Positions 33,880 through 42,274 of a stretch of 64,000 bases of DNA are shown here, piece by piece; the first letter of the stretch is position 1; the number at the start of each line of letters is the position of its first letter. The notes under the pieces are model-generated. The model worked only from the letters and a program-made list of their open reading frames with translations. It made no database searches and was not told the origin of the DNA. The position numbers and the translations under genes are program-made. The DNA is from Heyndrickxia sp050281185 (GTDB lineage Bacteria; Bacillota; Bacilli; Bacillales; Bacillaceae_C): contig NZ_JBNNWS010000003.1 of NCBI RefSeq assembly GCF_050281185.1, forward strand, positions 124,001-188,000. The letters run 5' to 3'.

Positions 33880-36561
33880 TTACTTATAAACTGGTACTTC
33901 GTAGATTAAAGAATAGGAACTTACTAAACTATATAAATTATGAATTTGGATAATTTGCTTTTCTGCCCAGCCAATGTCAGTTGCATATTGATGAGTTGCA
34001 GCACCTAATTTTACCGCTCCATCAGGATTCCATCTCATTTTATAAAGTGTATTTTGGCCAGCATTAATATATCCTTGTGCGATAAATTGTGCACCACCGA
34101 TAATGGCTTGTTCTGGTGTGAACCAGCCAGCATTATAAGCAAATTGTGCACCCGCTGTTATCGCATCTCCATCATATGCTCCGATTCCGTACATATTATA
34201 AACTGTTTTTCCGTTCACCTTAACACCTTTAGCTAAGGTAGATGTCCCGTTTCCTGTTTCAAGTAGCGCATGGGAAATTAAGTATATTTCATTGATATTA
34301 TATTGTTGTCCAGCAGTAATAAATGCTGCTGCTTTCCCACTTAGTATACCTTTTCCAGAAAGAATTCGATCGTTCACTTCAGTTACTTCAAGGTTTGTTG
34401 ATTTTGATAGATTAATAAACTGCAGAGATTTCATTGAGTCGTTGATAAAGTTGCTTGGATCTAGATAATATTTAATATCTTCAGGACTCGCATTTACCCA
34501 AGTCTTATTATAATCGACTTCATACCATGTATATCCATCAGATCCTTTGATAGAGGAGAGAATTTTTAGAGAACTGCCGCTCGATACTTGTCCCACTATC
34601 CAATAACTTGTCCCTGCACCGCCTCGTACATTCCAACCAGTACCGTTAACAGTTCCTTTCGTTGGTTTTGTTAAGGAGTCTAATGTCAAAGCATCTTCTC
34701 TAATATATGTACGGTATTTATTATCTGTTTGCGCATTTGCAGCTGTTTGAATTTGAACCATTTTATCTAATGAAAGATTGTATTGATTGTAATTGTACGT
34801 TTTTGAACCATTATTTAGATCTGAACCATTCATATTTAGTATTAAATATTGAGAGCTGACATATCCTGTTTTTCCATTTGCCGTGATTTTTGACCAGCCA
34901 TTTTCTTCCGAAAGAACTTTAACAGCCGTTCCTCTTGTTAATTTTGTAATAACTGATCCTTGTGCTGAAGGAGTAGAACGCATATTTAAATTTGATCCAG
35001 GATCTACATTTACATATTTGATAATACTTTGGTCTTCTTCAGAGCTATTCCCATTATTTTCTCCTGAATTATCTATTGGCTTCGTTTCTGAGAGGAATTC
35101 TGTTTTCACATATCCATCTTCTCCATATACACGTATTTTCGACCAGCCATTTGATTCCGAATAAACAAGTACTGGAACCCCTTTTGCAATATTTACAATG
35201 ATCGAAGAATCTGTAGATGGTTTCGTATACATACTGATCCCTGAAACAGATTCAATATTGACGTATTTTGTTTTTGGCTCAGTATTCGTATTTTGCTTAG
35301 ATTTAGACAAAAATTGACTGCTTACATAGCCAGTTTTTCCATTCGCTTTAATTTTTGACCATCCATTTGATTCTGATAATACTGTGACTTCTGTTCCTTT
35401 TGTTAATTTTGCTACAATGGCAGCACTTGTAGATGCACTGCTCCTCATGTTAAGCGAGGATCCTGCTTCTACATCTACATATTTAATAACTGTTTCAGCT
35501 GGTGTCGTCTCTTTCGGTGGTTGGGGTGTTGTACTTGTATTCCCCTTCGTTTTTGCAAGGTATTGACTACTTACATAGCCCGTCTTTCCACTCGCTTTGA
35601 TCTTTGACCAGCCTTTTGATTCTGATAGTACTGTGACTTCTGTTCCTTTTGATAATTTTGCTACAATGGCAGCACTTGCGGATGCACTGCTCCTCATGTT
35701 AAGCGAAGATCCTGTTTGGACATCTACATATTTAATAACAGTTTTAGCTGGCGTGGTCTCTTTTGGGGGTTGGGATGTTGAACTAGTCGTTTTCCCCTTC
35801 GTTTTCGATAGGTATTGACTACTTACATAACCCGTCTTTCCGCTTGCTTTGATCTTTGACCAGCCTTTTGATTCTGATAGTACTGTGACCTCTGTTCCTT
35901 TTGACAATTTTGCTATAACGGAAGCACTTGTGGATGCATTGCTCCTCATATTAAGCGAGGATCCTGCTTTGACATCTACATACTTGATAACAGTTTTAGC
36001 TGGCGTAGTCTCTTTTTGGGGTTGGGATATTGAACTAGTCGTTTTCCCCTTCGTTTTTGATAGATATTGACTGCTTACATAACCCGTCTTTCCTTTTGCT
36101 TTGATCTTTGACCAACCTTTTGATTCTGATAATACTGTGACTTCTGTTCCTTTTGTTAATTTCACTACAATAGCAGCACTTGTGGATGCACTGCTCCTCA
36201 TATTAAGCGAGGATCCTGCTTTGACATCTACATATTTGATGACGGTTTTAGCTGGTGTAGTTCCAGTTCCCTTTGCTTTTACTAAGTATTGACTACTTAC
36301 GTAGCCAGTCTTCCCTTTTGCCTTGATTTTTGACCAGCCATTCGATTCTGACAGAATTGTAACCTCTGTTCCTTTTGCTAGTTTCATAATAATTGAGGCC
36401 TTAGTCGATGCGCTGCTACGCATATTCAATGAGGAACCTTGACTTACGTTTACTATTTTAATTTCATTTTTAGCAGGTTCTGCGGCATGAATCGTGTTCT
36501 CAAAAGCAACAGTAGAAAGAACTGCAAAGCATAGGCTTGGAACAATTACACCTTTCTTCAT
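33880..36561 (-). CDS. SH3b-repeat N-acetylglucosaminidase (LytD-like autolysin)
   Basis: The 893-residue secreted protein has a signal peptide ending near HAAEP. Seven bacterial SH3 repeats of 62-90 residues follow (each with GSSLNMRSSAS, GTEVTVLSES, GWSKI, GYVSSQYL), then an eighth diverged one (GTGWNVRGGAG). The C-terminal glucosaminidase domain contains YLISHALLETGNGTS with the catalytic Glu and NMYGIGAYDGD. It cleaves GlcNAc-MurNAc bonds during wall turnover. The ATG at 36561 is eight bases after GGAAGG; a GTG three codons earlier lies on the ribosome site. The sixth repeat has lost the NMRS motif (ISMYTKPST). Confidence 0.92.
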   Translation of the reverse strand: MKKGVIVPSLCFAVLSTVAFENTIHAAEPAKNEIKIVNVSQGSSLNMRSSASTKASIIMKLAKGTEVTILSESNGWSKIKAKGKTGYVSSQYLVKAKGTGTTPAKTVIKYVDVKAGSSLNMRSSASTSAAIVVKLTKGTEVTVLSESKGWSKIKAKGKTGYVSSQYLSKTKGKTTSSISQPQKETTPAKTVIKYVDVKAGSSLNMRSNASTSASVIAKLSKGTEVTVLSESKGWSKIKASGKTGYVSSQYLSKTKGKTTSSTSQPPKETTPAKTVIKYVDVQTGSSLNMRSSASASAAIVAKLSKGTEVTVLSESKGWSKIKASGKTGYVSSQYLAKTKGNTSTTPQPPKETTPAETVIKYVDVEAGSSLNMRSSASTSAAIVAKLTKGTEVTVLSESNGWSKIKANGKTGYVSSQFLSKSKQNTNTEPKTKYVNIESVSGISMYTKPSTDSSIIVNIAKGVPVLVYSESNGWSKIRVYGEDGYVKTEFLSETKPIDNSGENNGNSSEEDQSIIKYVNVDPGSNLNMRSTPSAQGSVITKLTRGTAVKVLSEENGWSKITANGKTGYVSSQYLILNMNGSDLNNGSKTYNYNQYNLSLDKMVQIQTAANAQTDNKYRTYIREDALTLDSLTKPTKGTVNGTGWNVRGGAGTSYWIVGQVSSGSSLKILSSIKGSDGYTWYEVDYNKTWVNASPEDIKYYLDPSNFINDSMKSLQFINLSKSTNLEVTEVNDRILSGKGILSGKAAAFITAGQQYNINEIYLISHALLETGNGTSTLAKGVKVNGKTVYNMYGIGAYDGDAITAGAQFAYNAGWFTPEQAIIGGAQFIAQGYINAGQNTLYKMRWNPDGAVKLGAATHQYATDIGWAEKQIIQIHNLYSLVSSYSLIYEVPVYK
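34830..36465 (-). repeat. Seven tandem SH3b-coding repeats in the glucosaminidase gene
   Basis: Units 2-5 are nearly identical in DNA (for instance the GCACTGCTCCTCATGTTAAG-like segments recur every 246-252 bases), so they probably arose by recent duplication. Units 1, 6 and 7 are more diverged. Confidence 0.85.
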
Positions 36562-36894
36562 GTTTCTCACCTTCCTTATTAATTGGTATATATAAATACT
36601 AGCACATAGATATCTCGCACAAGTCGATAATTGTCAAAAAACATAATATTTCGAGATTCCTATATAGTCCTTTTCTCATATTTTTATAGTAAGAAAAACC
36701 ATAAATAACATGTAAAACAAAAAATTCTTGGAGAAAAAAGAAGACAAGTTCGAAAAGAATGTCTAAGGTTAATATCTAATTCGTCAGAAATTTATAGCCA
36801 TACCTATTATCAAATTTAGGAAGCTTTTAAAAAAAAATAGAATCACCCTTTGTTTTCCTTTATGGAATGTATTTTCTGAAGTGAGGCTATAGAG
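36562..36894. other. Intergenic region upstream of the glucosaminidase gene
   Basis: AT-rich sequence that should contain the glucosaminidase promoter. No convincing promoter pair, gene or repeat was recognised in this part. Confidence 0.35.
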
Positions 36895-36916
36895 GGACAA
36901 GGGACCCCTCGTCCCG
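36895..36916. repeat. Short GGGACA/TGTCCC hairpin element
   Basis: GGGACAAGGG and CCTCGTCCC can pair around a short loop. A related hairpin with GGGACACGGGG and CCCCCTTGTCCC lies at 49490. Both are between genes. Confidence 0.55.
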
Positions 36917-36953
36917 TACTTTGCACAAAGAAAAAGTGTCCGTCACACATATA

Positions 36954-36987
36954 AAAATCGCCCTTAACATTGGTCAAGGGCGATTTT
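36954..36987 (-). terminator. Terminator of the downstream S8 peptidase gene
   Basis: AAAATCGCCCTT and AAGGGCGATTTT form a perfect 12-base stem around ten bases, six bases past the peptidase stop codon. Confidence 0.9.
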
Positions 36988-36992
36988 ACAAC

Positions 36993-39900
36993 CTATTTCT
37001 TTTGTTTAACCGTAAATTGTCTTGGTTTAGCCGTTACATGAAAACCAGTTTCATCTTCTGCTTCTGTATAGATGGTGTAGACTCCATCTGGCAAGTCCGC
37101 TTTTGGCTCCCATTTCAAGTGAATTTCTACTTGATGATTGACGTCGAATGTATCGACGATTTCACCGTCTGGTCCAGCTATTTTAAAGTTCCAATTTACC
37201 TTTTTCATCGCAAATCCATTAATTTGTAGTGGATTATCTTTGTTAATATTAGAACCGTATACGCTTAAATAGCTGATTAGCATCCCTTCATTGATATAGG
37301 ATGGATCTCCCCATACGCCGAAGCCTACATTCCTTGCCCAGTCAATACCTAAAACGACAATTCCTTTTGGTTCTTCTTTTGAAAGGTAGGAAGTTGCGTT
37401 TGGAGGCAACGAATAATACTGTCCGTTGACATATAGAATCGCACCGTCATACCCGCTTCCTCCTGGATTGTCTTTAGCATCCCATGTAATTCTGTATTTT
37501 CCATCTTCAGGTTCCACTTGAATATTATCAATGGTAGGTGCGACGGAATCGATTTTAACTGGCATTTTCACTGTTTGCGGTTTTGCACCTTTGTAGTCAA
37601 GTGTACTAGTAATCGCTATTTGATAATCACCATCTGGAACAACATTTCCTTTGTCATCCTCTGCATTCCATGGATACATTTCTCCTGAAATAGCAAAATC
37701 TTCGTACGCCATAATATTTTTGCTAAACTTCCACGGTCTACCGTCAGGAGTAAATTCACTAAAATTCCCTAACTGACGAATTTTCTTTCCCTTACTGTTT
37801 TCAACGGAAAGATTCACTTCTTTTAAGTTTCGTAAAACTGTAAATGAAGGATATACCCCCGGAACAATGGAGTTTGGAGAATAAACAATACGGCTAAGAT
37901 CAAAATTCCCCGTATTTAGATCATACCCTAAAGGCAATTCATCCAAGTCGTTCCAAAGTACGGTATAGCCAAGGAAAACATCCTTATCCCATGCTGGTGC
38001 ATCAATATTTTTCGGCGCTTCCCATTCACCATAAAAGCCCATGTATGGCATCGATAATTCTGGTAGATTTTTATTTACAGGGACAAACCTTACAAATCCT
38101 TCTACAAAACTATTTTTTCTTAAATCTTTTGGTAGAATAATGTCTACATGTAAATTTTGTGCCTTACCATTTTCGATTTTAACCTTTACTGGTTTTTCAT
38201 TGCTGATCTCTTTCCCATTTAGTAATGCGATGGCATTTTTTACACGCTTACTTGATAGCGTTAAATAGTCATGAGAACGGTCCGGCTTCCCATCTCCATT
38301 TAAATCATATTCCTTGTATTCTGTATCATCAGTTAAGACATCTAAATAAACGTTATACTCAATATCTTCTGACTTTTTATTTGAAAGAGGGACGATATTT
38401 AAATCAAATTGTGCCATTTGATTTTTGATTTCTTTTAACGCCACCGAGCCTTTACTTTCTGCACTTGCCTGTTTACTTTCAACTAATACAGGTGTTTGTA
38501 ATGCATTCTTAATTTGCATCATACCTGCCCCTTGTTTACGCGGTGAATACGGAATTTGATTTCCTGTATTTGGATCATACTCAATTTTTGAAGTATTCAT
38601 TAAAGCGGTTTTTGCTTTTAATACAGTATTCAAATTCTTTGGTAAGCCTTTTTCATAGAATGATTGAAGGACAAGTGTTGCTCCACCAACAACGTGAGGC
38701 GTTGCCATGGAAGTACCATTGTACACATCATATTGATTGTCAAAAACCGTTGAATAGATTCCTCCACCCGGTGCTGTAATTTCTGGCTTAAAGTCAAGTG
38801 TATGTGGAGCACCCATTGAAGAAAAATCAGACATTTCATCATGTTTGGGATTTTGAACCCATAGTCCTCCGCCCAGCTTCAAGGAAATAGACTGGCCATT
38901 TTGTAATTGATCAATAAGCTTTTGGCCATCCTTTATACTAGTTGTAACAGCAGGAATCGCATACGGACTAAATAGTGAATTCTTATAGTCTCCCCAAGCT
39001 GCAATCGGTGCGATGATGACTGCCTTCGCTCCTTTATTTTGAGCATTAAATTGAAGATGTGAATTCATGCCATAATCTATAGTTGGTTGAATAACGACAA
39101 CCTTATCTTTCACATCGATATTTTTATAGTCCTCTGCATCGCCTTTACCAGCAAAAACTAGAGGGTAATCTTGTCCTTGTTTAATTGTTTTTTCTAATTT
39201 TAAATAACTAGGCTCTTGAAAAGCAATTTCACTTCCATCTGATAATTTCATACTTGGCTTATGCACGACACTATTTTCATAGGAAGCCACTTGCAAGGCA
39301 TATGGACTGACACCTGGTGATCCTACAACACCAATATCTGGGTTATCCGCATAAGGTTTCGTCGAAGAAGGCAGCTTACTATTTTTCGTACTATAATAAG
39401 CATTTCCTCCAGCAGCAACGACCAATACTCCATTATTGGTGGCAAGTCGGATAGCTTTTTGCACCGCATCATCCTCTTCACCAACAAAACCGCCATCTGA
39501 TCCTAAGCTCAAATTAATGACATCTGCTCCCATTACAACTGCATGGTTGATTCCTGCAACAATATCATCCTCATAAGCTCCACCGCCATGATCAGAAAAC
39601 ACTTTTTCTGCAAGAATTTGTACATCAGGAGCAATTCCTTTTACCCCGTCATTGTCTTCATCACCGTTTGCTCCAATTGTTCCTGAGACATGCATTCCAT
39701 GTGAGCTTTCATATGGAAGAACATCATCATCATTGTCTGCCCAATCATAGCCTGTTGGGACTTTATCTGTATACCAGCGGTCATTTACTTCAGTCGCATC
39801 CAGCTTTTTCTTAATGTTGGATTCAGTTAACTTTTCTTTTGCTTTACCTTCTTCTGACATCACCATATCTTTATGACGATAATCAACACCTGAATCGACA

Positions 39901-40511
39901 ACGCCAACTACCATACCTTCTCCATGATAGCCTAGCTCTTCCCAAACCTGTTGGGCTTGTACCATTCCTTTAGAAGATTTCATCGCTTCTGTATACGTAT
40001 TTGCAATCGTTACATTGGCAACACCTTTGATTTTTTTGATTTCTTCCATATTACGAAATTCAGTTTCCATACTAAACCCATTAACACCTCGAACAAATTG
40101 ATGTCTCAGTTTTGTTTTCATTCTTTTTTTTGTAATTTGGTTTATCACTTGTTCCTGTGTGTTTAATAGTTTCGTTTCTTCGGATTTATTTGCTTCCGTA
40201 TCCATCAGTGGTTCATCGACTAACTCCACCATTATCCTTACTTTGTCCTTAGGTGCAAACGGCTTATTGGTTGCTTTGTTTATTTCTTGTTTCGTTATCC
40301 CTAGTTTGTTTGCAGCATCTTTACTTGCTTCGTTTCGCTCTTCTATAAAGATTTCCTGACCCTTTTTAACAATAGATTCGACATTCACCTTGCTCTGACT
40401 ATCATGATTTTCTGTGCTCGCAAAGGTATAGCTGCTGCCGCTGACTAATAATGCTGCTAAAATGCTTGAACTAATGATTTTGTATGGAAACGATCGCTTT
40501 TTTCGCTTCAT
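36993..40511 (-). CDS. Large secreted S8 (subtilisin-like) peptidase with PA and C-terminal beta domains
   Basis: The 1172-residue protein has a signal peptide (about 1-32) and an I9-like propeptide (about 90-175). The catalytic triad is Asp206 (VVDSGVD), His271 (HGMHVSG) and Ser601 (GTSMATPHV). The stretch between His and Ser contains a protease-associated insert (about 430-550). Fn3-like domains follow, including one of the C5a-peptidase type. The C-terminal third holds beta domains with calcium-like DLNGDGKPDRSHD. No LPXTG or S-layer domain is seen, so it is probably released or matrix-bound. It starts 74 bases after the TapA-like gene, which suggests cotranscription. Substrate unknown. 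Confidence 0.92.
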   Translation of the reverse strand: MKRKKRSFPYKIISSSILAALLVSGSSYTFASTENHDSQSKVNVESIVKKGQEIFIEERNEASKDAANKLGITKQEINKATNKPFAPKDKVRIMVELVDEPLMDTEANKSEETKLLNTQEQVINQITKKRMKTKLRHQFVRGVNGFSMETEFRNMEEIKKIKGVANVTIANTYTEAMKSSKGMVQAQQVWEELGYHGEGMVVGVVDSGVDYRHKDMVMSEEGKAKEKLTESNIKKKLDATEVNDRWYTDKVPTGYDWADNDDDVLPYESSHGMHVSGTIGANGDEDNDGVKGIAPDVQILAEKVFSDHGGGAYEDDIVAGINHAVVMGADVINLSLGSDGGFVGEEDDAVQKAIRLATNNGVLVVAAGGNAYYSTKNSKLPSSTKPYADNPDIGVVGSPGVSPYALQVASYENSVVHKPSMKLSDGSEIAFQEPSYLKLEKTIKQGQDYPLVFAGKGDAEDYKNIDVKDKVVVIQPTIDYGMNSHLQFNAQNKGAKAVIIAPIAAWGDYKNSLFSPYAIPAVTTSIKDGQKLIDQLQNGQSISLKLGGGLWVQNPKHDEMSDFSSMGAPHTLDFKPEITAPGGGIYSTVFDNQYDVYNGTSMATPHVVGGATLVLQSFYEKGLPKNLNTVLKAKTALMNTSKIEYDPNTGNQIPYSPRKQGAGMMQIKNALQTPVLVESKQASAESKGSVALKEIKNQMAQFDLNIVPLSNKKSEDIEYNVYLDVLTDDTEYKEYDLNGDGKPDRSHDYLTLSSKRVKNAIALLNGKEISNEKPVKVKIENGKAQNLHVDIILPKDLRKNSFVEGFVRFVPVNKNLPELSMPYMGFYGEWEAPKNIDAPAWDKDVFLGYTVLWNDLDELPLGYDLNTGNFDLSRIVYSPNSIVPGVYPSFTVLRNLKEVNLSVENSKGKKIRQLGNFSEFTPDGRPWKFSKNIMAYEDFAISGEMYPWNAEDDKGNVVPDGDYQIAITSTLDYKGAKPQTVKMPVKIDSVAPTIDNIQVEPEDGKYRITWDAKDNPGGSGYDGAILYVNGQYYSLPPNATSYLSKEEPKGIVVLGIDWARNVGFGVWGDPSYINEGMLISYLSVYGSNINKDNPLQINGFAMKKVNWNFKIAGPDGEIVDTFDVNHQVEIHLKWEPKADLPDGVYTIYTEAEDETGFHVTAKPRQFTVKQKK

Positions 40512-40585
40512 GTTTTATCCCCACCCCATTATGAATCTGTAAAACTTTACTCTAGTACTCGTAATCGGTTAGCCATATTCAATTT

Positions 40586-41176
40586 TTATAGATTACTAGT
40601 TTCTTCTTGCTCCTCATCCTTATTGGGATCTTCTTGCTTTAATTGTTGTTTGTTGTTTTCTACTGGATCCTGATTCTCAACATCCTCTGTCCCAGTATTT
40701 TCAATTGAATTATTTTCTGGATCTTCCTTTATTTCATTGGTTTCTTGCTTCATTTCAACTGTAGCTAAAAGCTTTGCTTGATCCAGGGGAACACGAATCA
40801 TTTCATCTATATAATGATTTAATCCGACGAGATGATAGTTAATTTCAGTCTCGTTACATGAAACGATCTGATTGATCGTCGTCTTGAATGTTTCACCGGG
40901 ATCCAGTTGTTCCTTTTGATCAATAAATTGAATAGGTATGTTTAAATTTGAAATGTTTTTAATCACAATTTCCTGAGAAATCGTACAATTCTTTTGATAG
41001 GAAATTTCATTAGTTGAAATGGATAATAAATCACTCGTTGTTGCATTTGTAATTTGTCCACTTGCTTTAATTTCTGATGTAAACCAAGCATATGTGTTAA
41101 ATTTGCTAATGAAGAAAAACATGCAATAGATTAAAAAAGTGAACTGAATGATCATTAGAAAGTGATGTTTTCTCAT
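40586..41176 (-). CDS. TapA-like protein with SipW-type signal region
   Basis: The 196-residue protein has an N-terminal hydrophobic helix followed by TYAWFTSEIKASGQITNAT, which closely mirrors the TasA sequence next door (TYSWFTSETNAAGQIANGT), the region where SipW substrates are processed. A small beta domain with two cysteines follows (NCTISQ and VSCNET). The last 55 residues are Glu/Lys/Asn/Gln-rich and disordered. Two cysteines and an acidic tail recall TapA of B. subtilis, the TasA fibre partner; similarity is in layout, not strong sequence identity. The ribosome site is AAGGAGCGAG. A structured repeat occupies its leader. Confidence 0.65.
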   Translation of the reverse strand: MRKHHFLMIIQFTFLIYCMFFFISKFNTYAWFTSEIKASGQITNATTSDLLSISTNEISYQKNCTISQEIVIKNISNLNIPIQFIDQKEQLDPGETFKTTINQIVSCNETEINYHLVGLNHYIDEMIRVPLDQAKLLATVEMKQETNEIKEDPENNSIENTGTEDVENQDPVENNKQQLKQEDPNKDEEQEETSNL

Positions 41177-41199
41177 ACCACTCGCTCCTTGCTAAGAAA

Positions 41200-41342
41200 T
41201 GCGCAAGCGCCTTGCTCATCGGTGTACGGATTTCGTAGTCTTCGACTGAGATAAAGGAGACACGGCGAGGTACGAGTCGATGTCAACTTATCGTAGGGAG
41301 AAGACAAAGAAATCCGCTAGCCGATAGGCGCTGGAGCTAGAC
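41200..41342. repeat. Structured 143-bp intergenic repeat element
   Basis: Nested inverted repeats define the ends and interior: CGCAAGCGCC...CATCGG with CCGATAGGCGC (41321-41331), and GGATTTCGTAGTCTTC (41228-41243) with GAAGACAAAGAAATCC (about 41300-41315). It ends in GCGCTGGAGCTAG. It is GC-richer than its surroundings and matches, from memory, a class of abundant repeats in Bacillaceae genomes. It lies in the leader of the TapA-like gene, ending about 24 bases before its start. Confidence 0.75.
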
Positions 41343-41407
41343 ACAGCAGACACTTTTCATGCCTAATATCCTTAGTAAATTTTATACTTTCTTTCCTTTT
41401 AAATGAA

Positions 41408-41429
41408 GGCAGTCGAATGATCGACTGCC
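41408..41429 (-). terminator. Hairpin after the TasA-family gene
   Basis: GGCAGTCGA and TCGACTGCC are perfect arms around ATGA, directly after the TasA-family stop codon. The T tract on the minus strand is weak (TTCATTT), so it may stop transcription only partly or protect the mRNA end. Confidence 0.65.
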
Positions 41430-41437
41430 CTACCCGC

Positions 41438-42151
41438 TTATTCACCGTCGTATTTGGAACCATCATCTGTTTGTTTTGCTTGAACTTTCAAATCTGCTGT
41501 GTATTTCACACCTTGATAGTCATTGTTTGCACTTTCATCTAGTTTAATAGCAAACACGATGTCGATATACTGATCAGATTTCAATCGCCAGAATGATTTA
41601 TCCGTTCCATCTCCTAGAATCCACTCTTTATTAGAAACAGCTTTAAAACCTGCTACTCCATCTTCTCCCACTAATCCTGTAACTGCAGTTACACCTGGTG
41701 CAACCTCGATTTCACCATTAGACTCTTGTAATGTTGCTACCACATTCGTCGTTCCATCAAATAGTTTTTCAAGTTTAATTTTCGAAGCTTTCAAAACATC
41801 TCCACTTGGCTTTTCCTTATATTTCAAAGCGATGTAGCCAACTTTATATTTTTTAATATTAATATCCTTATCTAATGATTGGTTTAAGCTTGCTTTAATG
41901 TGTGTATCTTGTGTTCCCGTATTATCAATCGTCATCCATTCTCCATACTTTAATTGGGATGGGGCAAAATCGACTCCATCAATGATTTTTTCAGTGATAT
42001 TTTGTCCATTATTTAATTGCAATGTTCCGTTAGCAATTTGTCCAGCTGCATTCGTCTCTGAAGTGAACCAAGAATATGTTCCAAATCCTGCTGATACAAC
42101 TAAAGCCCCCACTAATGTTGTCCCCAATAACGCTTTTTTTGCTTTTTTCAT
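41438..42151 (-). CDS. TasA/camelysin-family matrix fibre protein
   Basis: The 237-residue protein has a SipW-class signal peptide (KKALLGTTLVGALVVSAGFG) followed by TYSWFTSETNAAGQIANGTL, the hallmark start of TasA and CalY. The body is a single beta-rich domain (WMTIDNTGTQDTHIKAS, YIDIVFAIKLDES). It is assigned to peptidase family M73 in older databases, but in Bacillus biofilms it forms extracellular fibres. The AAAGGGAGG ribosome site is strong. It lies between the cohesin/dockerin peptidase and the TapA-like gene; the matching signal peptidase SipW faces them at 47017. Confidence 0.92.
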   Translation of the reverse strand: MKKAKKALLGTTLVGALVVSAGFGTYSWFTSETNAAGQIANGTLQLNNGQNITEKIIDGVDFAPSQLKYGEWMTIDNTGTQDTHIKASLNQSLDKDINIKKYKVGYIALKYKEKPSGDVLKASKIKLEKLFDGTTNVVATLQESNGEIEVAPGVTAVTGLVGEDGVAGFKAVSNKEWILGDGTDKSFWRLKSDQYIDIVFAIKLDESANNDYQGVKYTADLKVQAKQTDDGSKYDGE

Positions 42152-42212
42152 AAAAAAATCCTCCCTTTTAATTTATATTGTGGATGCGGATTCAATGTTG
42201 TATGGATAATGA

Positions 42213-42245
42213 GTACCTGTATTAACATGTTGTTAATACAGGCAC
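42213..42245. terminator. Hairpin between the S8 peptidase and TasA-family genes
   Basis: GTACCTGTATTAACA and TGTTAATACAGGCAC are 15-base arms with one mismatch around TGT. It lies 30 bases past the peptidase stop codon. There is no T tract, so attenuation or mRNA processing is as likely as termination. Confidence 0.6.
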
Positions 42246-42274
42246 TTCATTAGTGTAAAATGTTAAAAACGCTT

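Noticed and set aside
34830..36465. Regular repeat spacing that might suggest a CRISPR-like array
   Set aside because: The units are about 250 bases long, in frame and encode SH3b domains; there are no short identical repeats with unique spacers.
41351..41374. Seven-codon frame MKSVCCV upstream of the TapA-like gene, possible leader peptide
   Set aside because: An AAGGA-like site precedes it, but the frame is too short to separate from chance, and no attenuator pair was found.
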